Program-made: the position numbers and the translations under genes | Shown here: in pieces, positions 1-8,564 of the stretch | How the letters are laid out: each line of letters opens with the position of its first letter | Position numbering within the stretch: position 1 is the stretch's first letter | From: Isosphaeraceae bacterium | GTDB lineage: Bacteria; Planctomycetota; Planctomycetia; Isosphaerales; Isosphaeraceae | Assembly (NCBI GenBank): GCA_021324445.1 | Contig: JAJPJC010000353.1 | Location: 1-47,840, forward strand | Reading direction: 5' to 3' | DNA length: 47,840 bases | The notes under the pieces: generated by a model | What the model saw: the letters and a program-made list of their open reading frames with translations, nothing else | Told to the model about the DNA's origin: nothing | The model's database searches: none

Positions 1-68
1 AGCCCGCCAGGCCCATGATAGTGCCTCTGGCGCGAAAGTCGGTCATCGCCGGAATCATTCTCCCAAGA

Positions 69-107
69 GCCGCCCCGGAGCGAACCCTCGCCCCGGGGCG
101 GCTTTTT
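69..107 (+). terminator. Rho-independent terminator
   Basis: A perfect 10-bp stem GCCGCCCCGG (69-78) pairs with CCGGGGCGGC (93-102) and is followed directly by TTTTT (103-107). The loop can pair further through GCG/CGC. It would end a rightward gene lying off the left edge of the window; no coding segment can be assigned with confidence to bases 1-68. Confidence 0.85.
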
Positions 108-596
108 GTTCGCGCCCCTGCGAAACTCGGGGCTCATCCACCCGCCCAGGCCGTCTGAGGTCAGACCGCGCGCAAAGTGGATCGTCAGGATGGAATTCCA
201 GCCCGGGTCTTCCCTACAATGAGGTCGTCGCGGTCTCCTCGACGTGGCGACGCGCCTTGACCGATATCTGCTCAGGACGCGACACGTTCCGAGCCTGTGA
301 GCGATTGAGTTTGGGGCGGCAAGCCGGGCCGATTCGGGCAATCGGGGGCGTCTTGCCGATTGTGACGAAGAAAGCGCATCCGTTTGGTCCTGGCGGCTCG
401 AAACTTTTCGAGGCCACCGGCGTAGTCTTGCCAGGGGATGGCCCACTCCCTGCTCGTTCCGAGCGTCTCGGGAAGTCCTGCACGCAGTCCCGGGAGACCT
501 TCGGTCGCCCGCTCGGCGGGGTCAGGAGACCCGCGCCCAACTCGTGGGGCTTCTCCGTTGCGGAGAACCTACAGCCGTTTCGGCGGAGTTCCTGTC
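108..596. other. Intergenic spacer, no gene recognised
   Basis: This is about 490 bases between the terminator and the start of the exported Gly/Tyr-rich protein. Both strands have open frames, but they have arginine/proline/serine-rich composition typical of unused frames in GC-rich DNA and show no motif. A TACAAT hexamer at 215-220 could be a -10 box, but I see no matching -35, so I do not call a promoter. Confidence 0.5.
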
Positions 597-2882
597 ATGA
601 TTCGCGCTCCTCACTTCGGATTCGCGTTCTGGCTCGTGGTCGGGAACTTGCTGGTGATCCCGGCGGTCGCTCAAGAATCCGGTGGTTCGGCCCCGCCCGC
701 GCCCGCGCCGCCACCGGCCCTGGAGCCAAACCGACCCGATCCGGACCTGGGCGGACCGGCCGGTAGAGTCTCCGATCAGCCCGTCAAACCGATGGCGGAA
801 GGTCCCCTCCACGAAGCCTTCCTCTCACCCCGCAAGGATGGCAACCCGGTGCATGTCGACAAGGAACCCCCGCCGCCGATCGCCGAGCGGCCCGGTCTCG
901 ATCCGCCCAGCGCCAATGCGGAATGGATTGGCGGCTACTGGGAGTATGACGCCGGACGCAAGGACTTCATCTGGGTCACCGGGACCTGGCGCGTTCCACC
1001 CCCGGGACGGTTCTGGGTCAATGGCTACTGGAGGCGCGACGACCAAGGATGGTATCGCGTCTCCGGCTTCTGGAGCGAGCGGAAGACCGATCGCCTCGAC
1101 TACCGCAAGAATGGACCGCCCCAGGAGCGGCCCGAGGACGACCCCGGCCAACCCCCAAGTGAGGATTGCTTCTATATCCCCGGGCAGTATTACCCCGATG
1201 GCAACGGCGTGGTCTGGAAGAAGGGATTCTGGGCGAAGATTCAGCCCGGCTGGGCCTGGGTGCCCGCGCAGTGGATCCGCCAACCTGACGGTTGGGTCTT
1301 CCAGGAGGGCTACTGGGACCGCACCCTCGAGGACCGTGGCACCCTCTTCGCACCCGCCCAGGTCGACAAGGCCGCAAAGCCCTCCAAGGACCTGACTTAC
1401 CAACCGTACACCACGGTTCCCCCCGAGATGTACGGTCAGCTCAACGGGGCCTTCGGACGTCCCAATTCGACTTACGACGGCTACCCCGGCGTCTATTACG
1501 ACGACAACGGGCGCTATTACGGTTATGCCGGCTACGGCAATCTCGATGGTTATTACGGGTATCTGGATTACCCTTACTATGGGGGTTACGGGTATCCCTA
1601 CTCGGCCTGGCCGGTGGGTTGGGGCCTGGGCTACGGCTATGGATATCCCTATGGCGGGTACGGATACGGTTACCCCTACTACGGGGGGTACGGATACGGC
1701 GGCCTGCTGGGTGGTCTGTTTGGGTTCGGCATCGGCTATCCGTATTACGGCTTTGGCTACGGTTATCCGTATTACGGCGGGTTCGGCTACGGCGGGTTCG
1801 GCTACGGCGGGTTCGGCTACGGCGGGTTCGGTTATGGCGGGTTCGGTTATGGCGGGCTCGGCTTCGGACTCGGTTTTGGCTTCGGCCCTGGAGGTTTGGG
1901 CCTCTTCTGGCCGTACTTCTATGGCGGGTTCGGCTATCCGTTCTTCGGATTTGGCTTCGGCTATCCGTTCTTCGGATTTGGCTTCGGCTATCCGTTCTTC
2001 GGATATGGTTTCGGCCGGTTCCCATTTCACAATCATTTCCCCTTCCGCGGTGGACGGAATATGACGGTCAGCCGGAGTCTCAGCAGTACCCGGACCGTCA
2101 CGCGCAATGGGATGACGACGACGCGGAGCATCACCCGGAACACGACGATCAGTCGATCGGTCGGCTCCTCGCGCGGCGTCCAGTCGCCACCGTCCTCGCA
2201 CGCCTTCGCCAATCCGATGGCGCGGGGCGCCGGTGCCACGCACGCGACGGGGCGGTCTGGCGCGGGCCCGGGCCAGATCCGGCAGGCATCGGCCGTCTCG
2301 TCGGGTGGAAACGCCTGGCGGTCGTCGTATAACGGGGTGAACTCGCACTCCATGTCCCACGGCTCGCTGACGAATGCATCGGCGGGGGGAATGCGCCAAG
2401 GTCAGGCTGCGGGCGGGCCGTCAATCTCGCGCGGTGGTGTCAATTCGGGCTTGGCGCGGGGGAATGCCGCTGCGGGCAATCTGGGCCGAGCCGCCGGGAT
2501 GCCCAATGCAGCCATGTCGCGGCCGGGCCTGGCTGGCGGCGCGGGTCGAATGGGGCCATCGGCATCGGGACTGGGCGGGATGGCGAGCCATCCGGGGATG
2601 ATGGGGGGCATGACCGGTGGCCATCCGGGGATGATGGGGGGCATGACCGGTGGCCATCCGGGGATGGCAGGCGGGATGCCCATGGGCGGCTATGGAGGCG
2701 GGTTCCGCGGTGCACCCATGGGCGGTTACGGCGGCATGCACATGGGCGGTTACGGCGGCATGCGCATGGGTGGCTACGGCGGGACCCTGGGCGGCTTCGG
2801 GGGTGCCATGGGCGGCTTCCATGGCGGCGGCATGGGCGGCTTCCACGGCGGCGGCGGTGGACACGGCGGCGGGCACCGGTGA
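597..2882 (+). CDS. Exported WxxGxW-repeat, Gly/Tyr-rich protein
   Basis: This 761-residue protein probably acts outside the cytoplasm; its function is unknown. The ATG at 597 was chosen because it follows a GGAG at good spacing and opens a clear signal peptide (charged start, then a hydrophobic run ending near AVAQ). An in-frame start 159 bases earlier would bury that signal. Residues about 110-240 carry repeated WxxGxW-type motifs (FIWVTGTW, RFWVNGYW, WVFQEGYW), as in proteins named YXWGXW repeat-containing. Residues about 300-475 are almost entirely Gly, Tyr and Phe (GGFGY units). A Ser/Thr/Arg-rich stretch follows, and the C-terminus (about residue 630 on) is Gly/Met/His-rich with MGGYGG and GGHPGMM units. 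Low-complexity Gly/Tyr proteins are often surface or matrix components, but that role is inference here. The gene stands alone, convergent with purH. Confidence 0.85.
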   Translation: MIRAPHFGFAFWLVVGNLLVIPAVAQESGGSAPPAPAPPPALEPNRPDPDLGGPAGRVSDQPVKPMAEGPLHEAFLSPRKDGNPVHVDKEPPPPIAERPGLDPPSANAEWIGGYWEYDAGRKDFIWVTGTWRVPPPGRFWVNGYWRRDDQGWYRVSGFWSERKTDRLDYRKNGPPQERPEDDPGQPPSEDCFYIPGQYYPDGNGVVWKKGFWAKIQPGWAWVPAQWIRQPDGWVFQEGYWDRTLEDRGTLFAPAQVDKAAKPSKDLTYQPYTTVPPEMYGQLNGAFGRPNSTYDGYPGVYYDDNGRYYGYAGYGNLDGYYGYLDYPYYGGYGYPYSAWPVGWGLGYGYGYPYGGYGYGYPYYGGYGYGGLLGGLFGFGIGYPYYGFGYGYPYYGGFGYGGFGYGGFGYGGFGYGGFGYGGLGFGLGFGFGPGGLGLFWPYFYGGFGYPFFGFGFGYPFFGFGFGYPFFGYGFGRFPFHNHFPFRGGRNMTVSRSLSSTRTVTRNGMTTTRSITRNTTISRSVGSSRGVQSPPSSHAFANPMARGAGATHATGRSGAGPGQIRQASAVSSGGNAWRSSYNGVNSHSMSHGSLTNASAGGMRQGQAAGGPSISRGGVNSGLARGNAAAGNLGRAAGMPNAAMSRPGLAGGAGRMGPSASGLGGMASHPGMMGGMTGGHPGMMGGMTGGHPGMAGGMPMGGYGGGFRGAPMGGYGGMHMGGYGGMRMGGYGGTLGGFGGAMGGFHGGGMGGFHGGGGGHGGGHR
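1776..1865 (+). repeat. Tandem 15-bp repeat, six units
   Basis: Six consecutive 15-bp units, consensus GGCGGGTTCGGCTAC with third-base changes in the last three, encode GGFGY repeats in the exported Gly/Tyr-rich protein. Near-identity of the first units suggests recent slippage expansion. Confidence 0.9.
1929..2009 (+). repeat. Tandem 27-bp repeat, three units
   Basis: Three adjacent 27-bp units (1929-1955, 1956-1982, 1983-2009) encode FGYPFFGFG-type repeats. The first two are identical and the third differs slightly. Confidence 0.9.
2589..2666 (+). repeat. Tandem 33-bp repeat, two and a third units
   Basis: Two identical 33-bp units (2589-2621, 2622-2654) plus 12 bases of a third encode HPGMMGGMTGG repeats near the C-terminus of the same protein. 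The exact identity points to a recent duplication. Confidence 0.9.
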
Positions 2883-2884
2883 TT

Positions 2885-3010
2885 GGTCCGTGGTCCCGGG
2901 GTCCGTGGTCCGCTGAGGCGGGCTGACTCGCCTGGTCCGGGAACGCTGAGGCACTCGAAGACGGGCGACGACGGCGCCGCGGAGCGGCAGCTCCGACAAC
3001 GGACCACGGA
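2885..3010. repeat. Short direct and inverted intergenic repeat
   Basis: The 12-mer GGTCCGTGGTCC occurs twice (2885-2896, 2900-2911), and an 11-bp inverted copy of TCCGTGGTCCG lies at 3000-3010. The set fills the space between the convergent ends of the Gly/Tyr-rich protein gene and purH. It could fold into a long stem, but there is no T-run, so termination is uncertain. Confidence 0.5.
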
Positions 3011-3019
3011 TCAATAGGA

Positions 3020-4621
3020 TTAATGCCGGAAGTGTCGCCGGCCGGTGAGGATCATGGCGAGGCCGTGTTCGTCGCAGGCGCGGATGGTTTCGTCGTCGCG
3101 CCGGGAGCCGCCGGGTTGGATGATGGCGGTCACGCCGGCCGCGGCGGCCGCATCGGGCCCGTCGCGGAAGGGGAAGAAGGCGTCGGACGCCAGCACGGCG
3201 CCTGGGGCGCGGGCGCCTGCCTTTTCGACAGCGATCCGCACCGAGTCCAGCCGGCTCATCTGGCCGGCGCCGACGCCCACCACCTGGCCGTCGCGTGCCA
3301 GGACAATGGCGTTGGACTTGACCGCGGCGCAGACGCGCCAGGCGAAAGCCAGGTCGTGGCGTTCGACCTCGGTCGGACTGCGCCGGGTGGGCACCAGGCC
3401 GGTGGCCGGGTCGGCTTCGAGCTGGTCCCAGTCCTGCACGAGCAACCCGCCTTCGATCCGGCGGAGGTCGAACCCGGCCGCGGGTGGGGCATCCGGACCG
3501 AGGGGTGCCTCCAGATCGATCAGGCGGACGCTGTTCTTCCAGCTCGGCTTGGTGGTCAGCCACTCGAGGGCGTCCTCGTCGAAGCCGGGGGCCAGGACCG
3601 CTTCGAGGAATCGGCCGGGCTGGCCCATTCGCTCGGCCGTCGGCCGATCCACCCGGCGATTCAGGGCCACGATGCCGCCGAAGGCGCTGAGCGAGTCGCC
3701 CTCGTAGGCCCGTTCGAACGCGTGCGCCGGCGTCGGGGCGACGGCGGCTCCGCATGGATTGTTATGCTTGAGGATACACGCCGCGGGCTCGGAGAACTGC
3801 CGGACCAGGCGGAGGGCGCTATCCAGGTCCAGCAGGTTGTTATACGAGAGCTCCTTGCCATGCCGCACCCGGGCGGTCGCCAGGTTCGGACCGCGCCGGG
3901 CGGTCTCCACGTAGAAGGCGGCCTGCTGGTGGGGGTTCTCGCCGTAGCGCAACGCCTGCCGCCGCGTGAACCGAAGCTCGATCAACTCCGGGAACCCGGC
4001 CGGCGCCGCGGCGGACGAGCCGGCGACCCCGCCGAGGTAGTCGGCGATGGTGCGGTCGTAGGAGCCGGTCAGGCGGAAGGCCGCCAGCGCCAGACCGCGA
4101 CGCTCCTCCAGGGTTGTCCCGCCTCGTGCGTGCAGCGCGGAGATCACTTCCTCGTACTGATCGGGACTGGTCAGGACGGCGACATGGTCGTGGTTCTTGG
4201 CTGCGGCGCGGATCAACGAGGGGCCGCCGATGTCGATATTCTCGATTGCCTCGGCGAGGGAGAGATCCGCCCGCGCGATCGTCGCCGCGAAGGGGTAGAG
4301 GTTGACGACCACCAGGTCAATCAGCGGGAATCCCTGACGCTCCAGTGTCGCCAGGTCGTCTGTCAGGTCGCGACGGGCGAGGATCCCCGCGTGGATCTTC
4401 GGATGCAACGTCTTGACACGGCCACCCAGGACCTCGGGCTGACCGGTATACTCGGCGACTTCCGTCACCGCCAGCCCGGCCGCCACCAGCGCCGCCCGAG
4501 TCCCCCCGCTGGCGATCAGCTCCACTCCGCCGCCGGCCAGGAACCGCGCCAGCTCGACGAGGCCTCGCTTGTCGAAGACACTCATCAAGGCCCGACGGAT
4601 CGGCACGACGGTCTGGCTCAT
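3020..4621 (-). CDS. purH: Bifunctional AICAR formyltransferase/IMP cyclohydrolase
   Basis: PurH catalyses the last two steps of de novo IMP synthesis: formyl transfer from 10-formyltetrahydrofolate to AICAR, then ring closure. The 533-residue product is of normal family length. The N-terminal MGS-like cyclohydrolase domain (about 1-150) carries FDKRGL, ASGGT and GGRVKTLHPKIHAGIL. The transferase domain shows RYGENPHQ, SYNNLLDLDSA, the catalytic KHNNPCG, AFGGIVALN, KSNAIVLA and the terminal FPFRDG and QPGGS motifs. The start at 4621 was chosen because it places MSQTVVPIRRALMSVFDKRG at the normal N-terminus; the frame runs open upstream without recognisable sequence. It lies 94 bases downstream of the beta-propeller gene on the same strand, so the two may be co-transcribed, although no functional link is evident. 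Confidence 0.97.
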   Translation of the reverse strand: MSQTVVPIRRALMSVFDKRGLVELARFLAGGGVELIASGGTRAALVAAGLAVTEVAEYTGQPEVLGGRVKTLHPKIHAGILARRDLTDDLATLERQGFPLIDLVVVNLYPFAATIARADLSLAEAIENIDIGGPSLIRAAAKNHDHVAVLTSPDQYEEVISALHARGGTTLEERRGLALAAFRLTGSYDRTIADYLGGVAGSSAAAPAGFPELIELRFTRRQALRYGENPHQQAAFYVETARRGPNLATARVRHGKELSYNNLLDLDSALRLVRQFSEPAACILKHNNPCGAAVAPTPAHAFERAYEGDSLSAFGGIVALNRRVDRPTAERMGQPGRFLEAVLAPGFDEDALEWLTTKPSWKNSVRLIDLEAPLGPDAPPAAGFDLRRIEGGLLVQDWDQLEADPATGLVPTRRSPTEVERHDLAFAWRVCAAVKSNAIVLARDGQVVGVGAGQMSRLDSVRIAVEKAGARAPGAVLASDAFFPFRDGPDAAAAAGVTAIIQPGGSRRDDETIRACDEHGLAMILTGRRHFRH

Positions 4622-4715
4622 GGCGGCTTGTCGTCTCGGGTTGGTCCGCGGCTCAAGGCAGAACGTGGATCGCCCGGCGCTTGAGCGAGCACCTTGGTCG
4701 TTGCCTGCGAACTGG

Positions 4716-6032
4716 CTAGGGCTGCGCAGCCGGTTCCGCCGCGGGGGCCGCTTCGGTCTTGGGTTGGGCTTCGGGCTCGGCGCCCGGTGGCGTCGGCGGT
4801 GTCGGCTTGATCCCTTCGGGCGGCACATAGCCGAAGGGCGGAGCCTTGGGATCACGCAAGAGCCGCGGCTGGGTCTGCCCCAGCTCGCGGAGGCAGAGGA
4901 TCAAGCCGGAATCGGTTGCGAAGTAGATCCGGTCATTGAATCGATTGACGATGTCCAGGTCATACTCGCGGAGATTCAACCCGGCGCGGAGGTGCGTCTC
5001 CGAGGGGTCGACCATCATCCGCCCGGTCGCGCGATCGACGAGGAACAGGTCGAGGTTGTAGGAGCGGAGATACACCGTCTTGGCGCCGATGGAGGTCAAG
5101 CGCCCTCCCTGGGTGGCGGTCGTCCAGCGGGGCTCGCCGTTGGTGGGATTCAGGAGCGTCAGGTTGCCGGCGGTATTCACGACGAACACATCCTCATCGG
5201 CGACCAACGGCTCCTGGAAGATCGGCGCGCCGGAAGGAAATTGCCAGAGGCTCTGGGCGCTCAGCAGGTCGACCGCGTAGAGGACGAAGTCACCGGAAGG
5301 GATCAACAGGGTCCGCGTCCCGTAGACTCCCAGGCCCTCTCCGATCGGGCCGCCGGTGGCGAATCGCCAGACCGTCGTCCGCTCATCGGCCATTGTGGCA
5401 TAGACTTTGTTGTCGCCACCACCCCAGACCATCATGGTCTCGGCCGGGACGGGCCGCGTGTGGATCGGGCCCCCGGCATGCCAGTTCCACGCCGGGGCGG
5501 GCGCATCGAGGATGGTGGTCTTCCCTTTCGAGTCGGTCTTCTTGACGTAGAACCCCATCAACAAGCCGTTGGTCATGCCGACCATGACGTGCGACTCATC
5601 GCAGGCCGGGGTGCTGGTGGGGATGGTCCCCAGGTTGGTCTTCCAGAGCGTTCGCCCCGACCCGCGATCGAGTGCAAAGAGCATGTTCGCGTTGGTCACG
5701 AAGACGGCGAAGGAGTTGGCCGCGGCCCCGCGGGCCAAGCCGGAGCGTTCGCCCAGCGTGGCTGTCCAGAGGTGGCGGCCCGACTCGGGATCGAAGGCGT
5801 GCAAGCGGGCGTAGTTCGTCTGGGCCAACAGCAGGTCCGCCGTGCGACTGATCCGCAGCAGCCGCTCCGTCTCGACCAGTGGGACCACGTTGTACCATTG
5901 CCGCTCCAGCCCCAGCCGTTCCAGCGAAGTCCGGGTGGGCAGGAGATCCCTCGGGAAGGGCATCTGCGCCCTCGCCGACGAACCGGCAACGATCGTGAGC
6001 AGGACCCCAACCGGCAGGAATCGGCGGCACAT
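4716..6032 (-). CDS. Exported PQQ-like beta-propeller protein
   Basis: A 438-residue protein with an N-terminal signal peptide (MCRRFLPVGVLLTIVAGSSARAQ) and several blades with the PQQ/WD40-like signature: DPESGRHLWTATLG, DRGSGRTLWKTNLG, DLLSAQSLWQFPSG and NPTNGEPRWTTATQ. Each has the typical Gly...Trp pattern of PQQ repeats. Proteins of this shape include BamB and planctomycete outer-membrane or periplasmic propellers; nothing shows a bound cofactor or enzymatic residues. The C-terminal about 45 residues are a Pro/Ala/Glu-rich tail. AAGGA lies eight bases before the ATG. The membrane zinc-ribbon gene is 142 bases upstream and purH 94 bases downstream on the same strand. Confidence 0.88.
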   Translation of the reverse strand: MCRRFLPVGVLLTIVAGSSARAQMPFPRDLLPTRTSLERLGLERQWYNVVPLVETERLLRISRTADLLLAQTNYARLHAFDPESGRHLWTATLGERSGLARGAAANSFAVFVTNANMLFALDRGSGRTLWKTNLGTIPTSTPACDESHVMVGMTNGLLMGFYVKKTDSKGKTTILDAPAPAWNWHAGGPIHTRPVPAETMMVWGGGDNKVYATMADERTTVWRFATGGPIGEGLGVYGTRTLLIPSGDFVLYAVDLLSAQSLWQFPSGAPIFQEPLVADEDVFVVNTAGNLTLLNPTNGEPRWTTATQGGRLTSIGAKTVYLRSYNLDLFLVDRATGRMMVDPSETHLRAGLNLREYDLDIVNRFNDRIYFATDSGLILCLRELGQTQPRLLRDPKAPPFGYVPPEGIKPTPPTPPGAEPEAQPKTEAAPAAEPAAQP

Positions 6033-6174
6033 GGACCCATCCTTTCGGATTCCGGAGTCAGGCGCAAGGGCGCGGCGCGTTGCGAAATCGTCTCTCTTTC
6101 ATCCCTAGCCGACGTCTCCGGCCGCGTCAAGCTGGGTGGAGCAGGTTGTGCTGCGAACTTCCGTTTCCTTGCAC

Positions 6175-7281
6175 CTAATCGGACCGTCCCGACGAGCTGG
6201 GGTCGTCCGAGAAGTCATCGTGGTGGCCTGTCTCGGGTGACATCGAAGCCTGGTCCGGAGTGGCGCGGAGGGGGCCCTTCGGCCTCCCGGAGAGACATTG
6301 CGGGCAGGCCTCGGCGACCCCCGTGTACGGTTGGGCGCATCGCGGACACAGGCCGACGCTGCGGCGGAGCGTCGGTAAAGCCGCACGCATGCTGGCCCCC
6401 TCCACCGTGGTCCCGAACGTCTCGGCGACCTGGGTCGCCAGGATGACGACCTCGGGCTGGATCTTGCCGGTTCGAAGCCGGCGATGGATCAGGCTGAGAA
6501 ACCACCGGGCGAGGTCCCGTTCCAGGGCGGCGCGCTGGTCGATCTCCAGGGCCGGACCGACCGCCTGGTAGAGTTCCAGCACCCGGGCGGGGTCGTTGAC
6601 CTGACGTGCGGCTTCGAGCTGGGCCATCCCGTTCTGGGCGGACCGGCGCCGGTTCGCCTCGAGCTGGGCGGTCAATCCCGGGAGGCCCGGATCCTCCGGG
6701 AACCTGGCCTCGAAGTCCTCGAGCAGCGCGGTGGCCTCGGCCCACCGAGCCGATCGGATGGCGCGATCGATCTCGGCCAGGGACCGCTCCCGGTCGCTCG
6801 GGGACGGAGGTGACGCGGCGGGTTGCTCCGCGAGGGATTCGAGGGCCCGGGCGATCTGACCGAGGGCCTGAATTCCGTGAACGGCCTGGGCCATCATCTC
6901 ACCGGCGCCGCGGCCGGCCCGCTCGATCCGCTCCACGATCAGGGCCGCGGCCAGCCTGCAGAACAGGGTCGTTGCCAGGCCGGCGAGACCGAAGGCCACG
7001 ATCCGGAACGCCGCGTCGACGACGGTGTGGGGCAACTCCGCCGGTCTCCCAACGGAAAGGGGGGTCAGCCCGAGGATCCGTTCGAGACCGGCGAGCAGTC
7101 CCAAGGCCAGAAGTCCCCACCCCAACGCCGGGGCCAATCGTGCGACCGACCCCGCAGCCGCCCGGACGGCCTCGCGGCTGGTCCAGTCCGGACCGGGCGG
7201 GGCCGCTGCGAGCGATTCCCGAGCCGACCCGCCGGTCGCCCGCTCCTCCGCCGCCGCGCCGGCTGTCGAGGGGTCTCTCAT
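6175..7281 (-). CDS. Membrane protein with C-terminal zinc ribbon
   Basis: This 368-residue protein is not recognised as a named family. Two hydrophobic segments (about 46-68, GWGLLALGLLAGL; and about 83-112, VAFGLAGLATTLFC) predict a small membrane anchor. Residues about 155-300 are helical and TPR-like (WAEATALLEDFEARFPEDPGL). Near residue 315 a four-cysteine knuckle CPRCAQPYTGVAEACPQC predicts zinc binding. The tail is acidic and serine-rich. The start MRDPSTAG at 7281 is a choice: the frame is open much further upstream, but that part overlaps the end of the acetyltransferase gene and has random composition. The protein may be a membrane-attached scaffold; this is a guess. Confidence 0.7.
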   Translation of the reverse strand: MRDPSTAGAAAEERATGGSARESLAAAPPGPDWTSREAVRAAAGSVARLAPALGWGLLALGLLAGLERILGLTPLSVGRPAELPHTVVDAAFRIVAFGLAGLATTLFCRLAAALIVERIERAGRGAGEMMAQAVHGIQALGQIARALESLAEQPAASPPSPSDRERSLAEIDRAIRSARWAEATALLEDFEARFPEDPGLPGLTAQLEANRRRSAQNGMAQLEAARQVNDPARVLELYQAVGPALEIDQRAALERDLARWFLSLIHRRLRTGKIQPEVVILATQVAETFGTTVEGASMRAALPTLRRSVGLCPRCAQPYTGVAEACPQCLSGRPKGPLRATPDQASMSPETGHHDDFSDDPSSSGRSD

Positions 7282-7552
7282 GGTTTTCCCAATCGCAACG
7301 GTCCGAGGTCGGGCCTCGGAGCTGATGTTCCCGGGGTCCGGCTGATTCGCGCGACGGGTCCAGGGACTTGCGAGTGCCGGAGATATCCCCTCGTTGATTA
7401 TGGCCGTTTCACGGCTGCGCGGCCACGGATCCGTCAACCGCGGCGCAGTCGGAAAAGCGACGAGGACCACGTCAGCGGCTCCTGAGCCGCCTGACCTGGC
7501 CCTCTCCCTGTCTGGTCCACTCGGGCTTGGTCGCGCGTCTCCAGCGCGGTGG

Positions 7553-8086
7553 TCAGCCGCCGTACTGTTTGGCGATCCGGTTGGTTGTGACTCGCTCTTC
7601 CTCCAGCAAGGACTCATCCAGGTGATAATGCATGAGATAGGCGTCTTCACCGCTATCGGCATAATGTTCGCGAAGCACGTCGGTCGCCCGGAACCCGGTG
7701 ACGCGGAAGAACAACTGCCCCGCCAGGTTGGTCTCACGGACCGACAGGGCGATGCGGTTGCGGCGCTGGGTGGAGAGCTTGGCGACCAGCTTGGCGATCA
7801 TCTGCCGGCCGACACCTCGGCGGCGGAATTCGGGATGGGTCGCGAAATCAAGCACATGGATCTTATTCCTGTGCAGCTCATAGATCATGAAGCCCACAAT
7901 GCGTTCCCCATGCTCGGCGACCATGCCGATGCAGTTCCGCTGCCGCAGGACGCGCAGGAACTCCTCCTCGCACCGCGGGTATTCAAAGCTCGCGTGCTCG
8001 ATGGCGAGGACCTCGGGCATATCCCGCCGGATCATCCAACGAATGTGCACGCGGGTTTGGACCGGGGAGGTTGGAACCGTGCTCAT
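7553..8086 (-). CDS. GNAT N-acetyltransferase, RimI-like
   Basis: A 177-residue GCN5-related acetyltransferase, expected to transfer acetyl from acetyl-CoA to an amine. The acetyl-CoA-binding motif A is seen as HPEFRRRGVGRQMI (R/QxxGxG), preceded by the strand VLDFATHP. The motif B region contains NLAGQLFFRVTGFRATDVLREHY, which matches RimI-type enzymes acting on the N-terminal alanine of a ribosomal protein, but the substrate cannot be read from the sequence. The start at 8086 is supported by a perfect AAGGAGG four bases upstream; an ATG 15 bases earlier lacks this. Confidence 0.88.
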   Translation of the reverse strand: MSTVPTSPVQTRVHIRWMIRRDMPEVLAIEHASFEYPRCEEEFLRVLRQRNCIGMVAEHGERIVGFMIYELHRNKIHVLDFATHPEFRRRGVGRQMIAKLVAKLSTQRRNRIALSVRETNLAGQLFFRVTGFRATDVLREHYADSGEDAYLMHYHLDESLLEEERVTTNRIAKQYGG

Positions 8087-8564
8087 CGCGCCTCCTTCCA
8101 TGGAACAGAACGAACGACGACCGAATGCCGACCAGGAACGGTCCCCGCACCAGCAATATTAAGCCGTTAACCGGGACAGCAGCGGTGTCGTGGAACGGGC
8201 CACCCCGAACGAGAAGGAGGAGATGATCCGGGGACGACCCTCGTTCCGGGGCATCGAGGCGAGGCGGATTCTAGCGTAGTGGCCGCTCTCTGCCAAGGTC
8301 CCTTCCCGGCCCTTCGAGCACGGGGCTTACCCCGAGTTTTCGCAGGGCGTCACGCAGGTCTGGCCGATCCCCGACCGATCCCCCGTCCTCCTCCTTCTGC
8401 CGCCTGGGTCGGAGATAGTATCGGCCCGCACGAACTCGGTTCGTGAGGATTGCGCCGGTCGAAACGGCCAGGCCGTGGCCGCTCTCCAGGGCCCGGCGGA
8501 GCCGCCGGCAGACCCTGGCCCAACGCGGGATAGTGTTTATCTAAGCGAGCAAGCGCCGGGCCGT
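8087..8564. other. Intergenic spacer, no gene recognised
   Basis: This region lies between the DUF1571 gene end and the acetyltransferase start, both leftward, so it should hold the acetyltransferase promoter and the DUF1571 terminator. Near 8486-8520 there is an imperfect stem (CCAGGG...CCCTGG enclosing CCGGCGG/CCGCCGG) that could end the DUF1571 transcript, but it lacks a T-run. Open frames here have no coding character. Confidence 0.45.

Noticed and set aside
825..2399. 524-codon leftward open frame inside the Gly/Tyr-rich protein gene
   Set aside because: Produced by the repeated codons of the real gene; no start site, no domain, no signal peptide.
4569..6446. 625-codon rightward open frame opposite the beta-propeller gene
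   Set aside because: Arg/Gly-rich antisense frame; the opposite strand has a signal peptide and propeller repeats.
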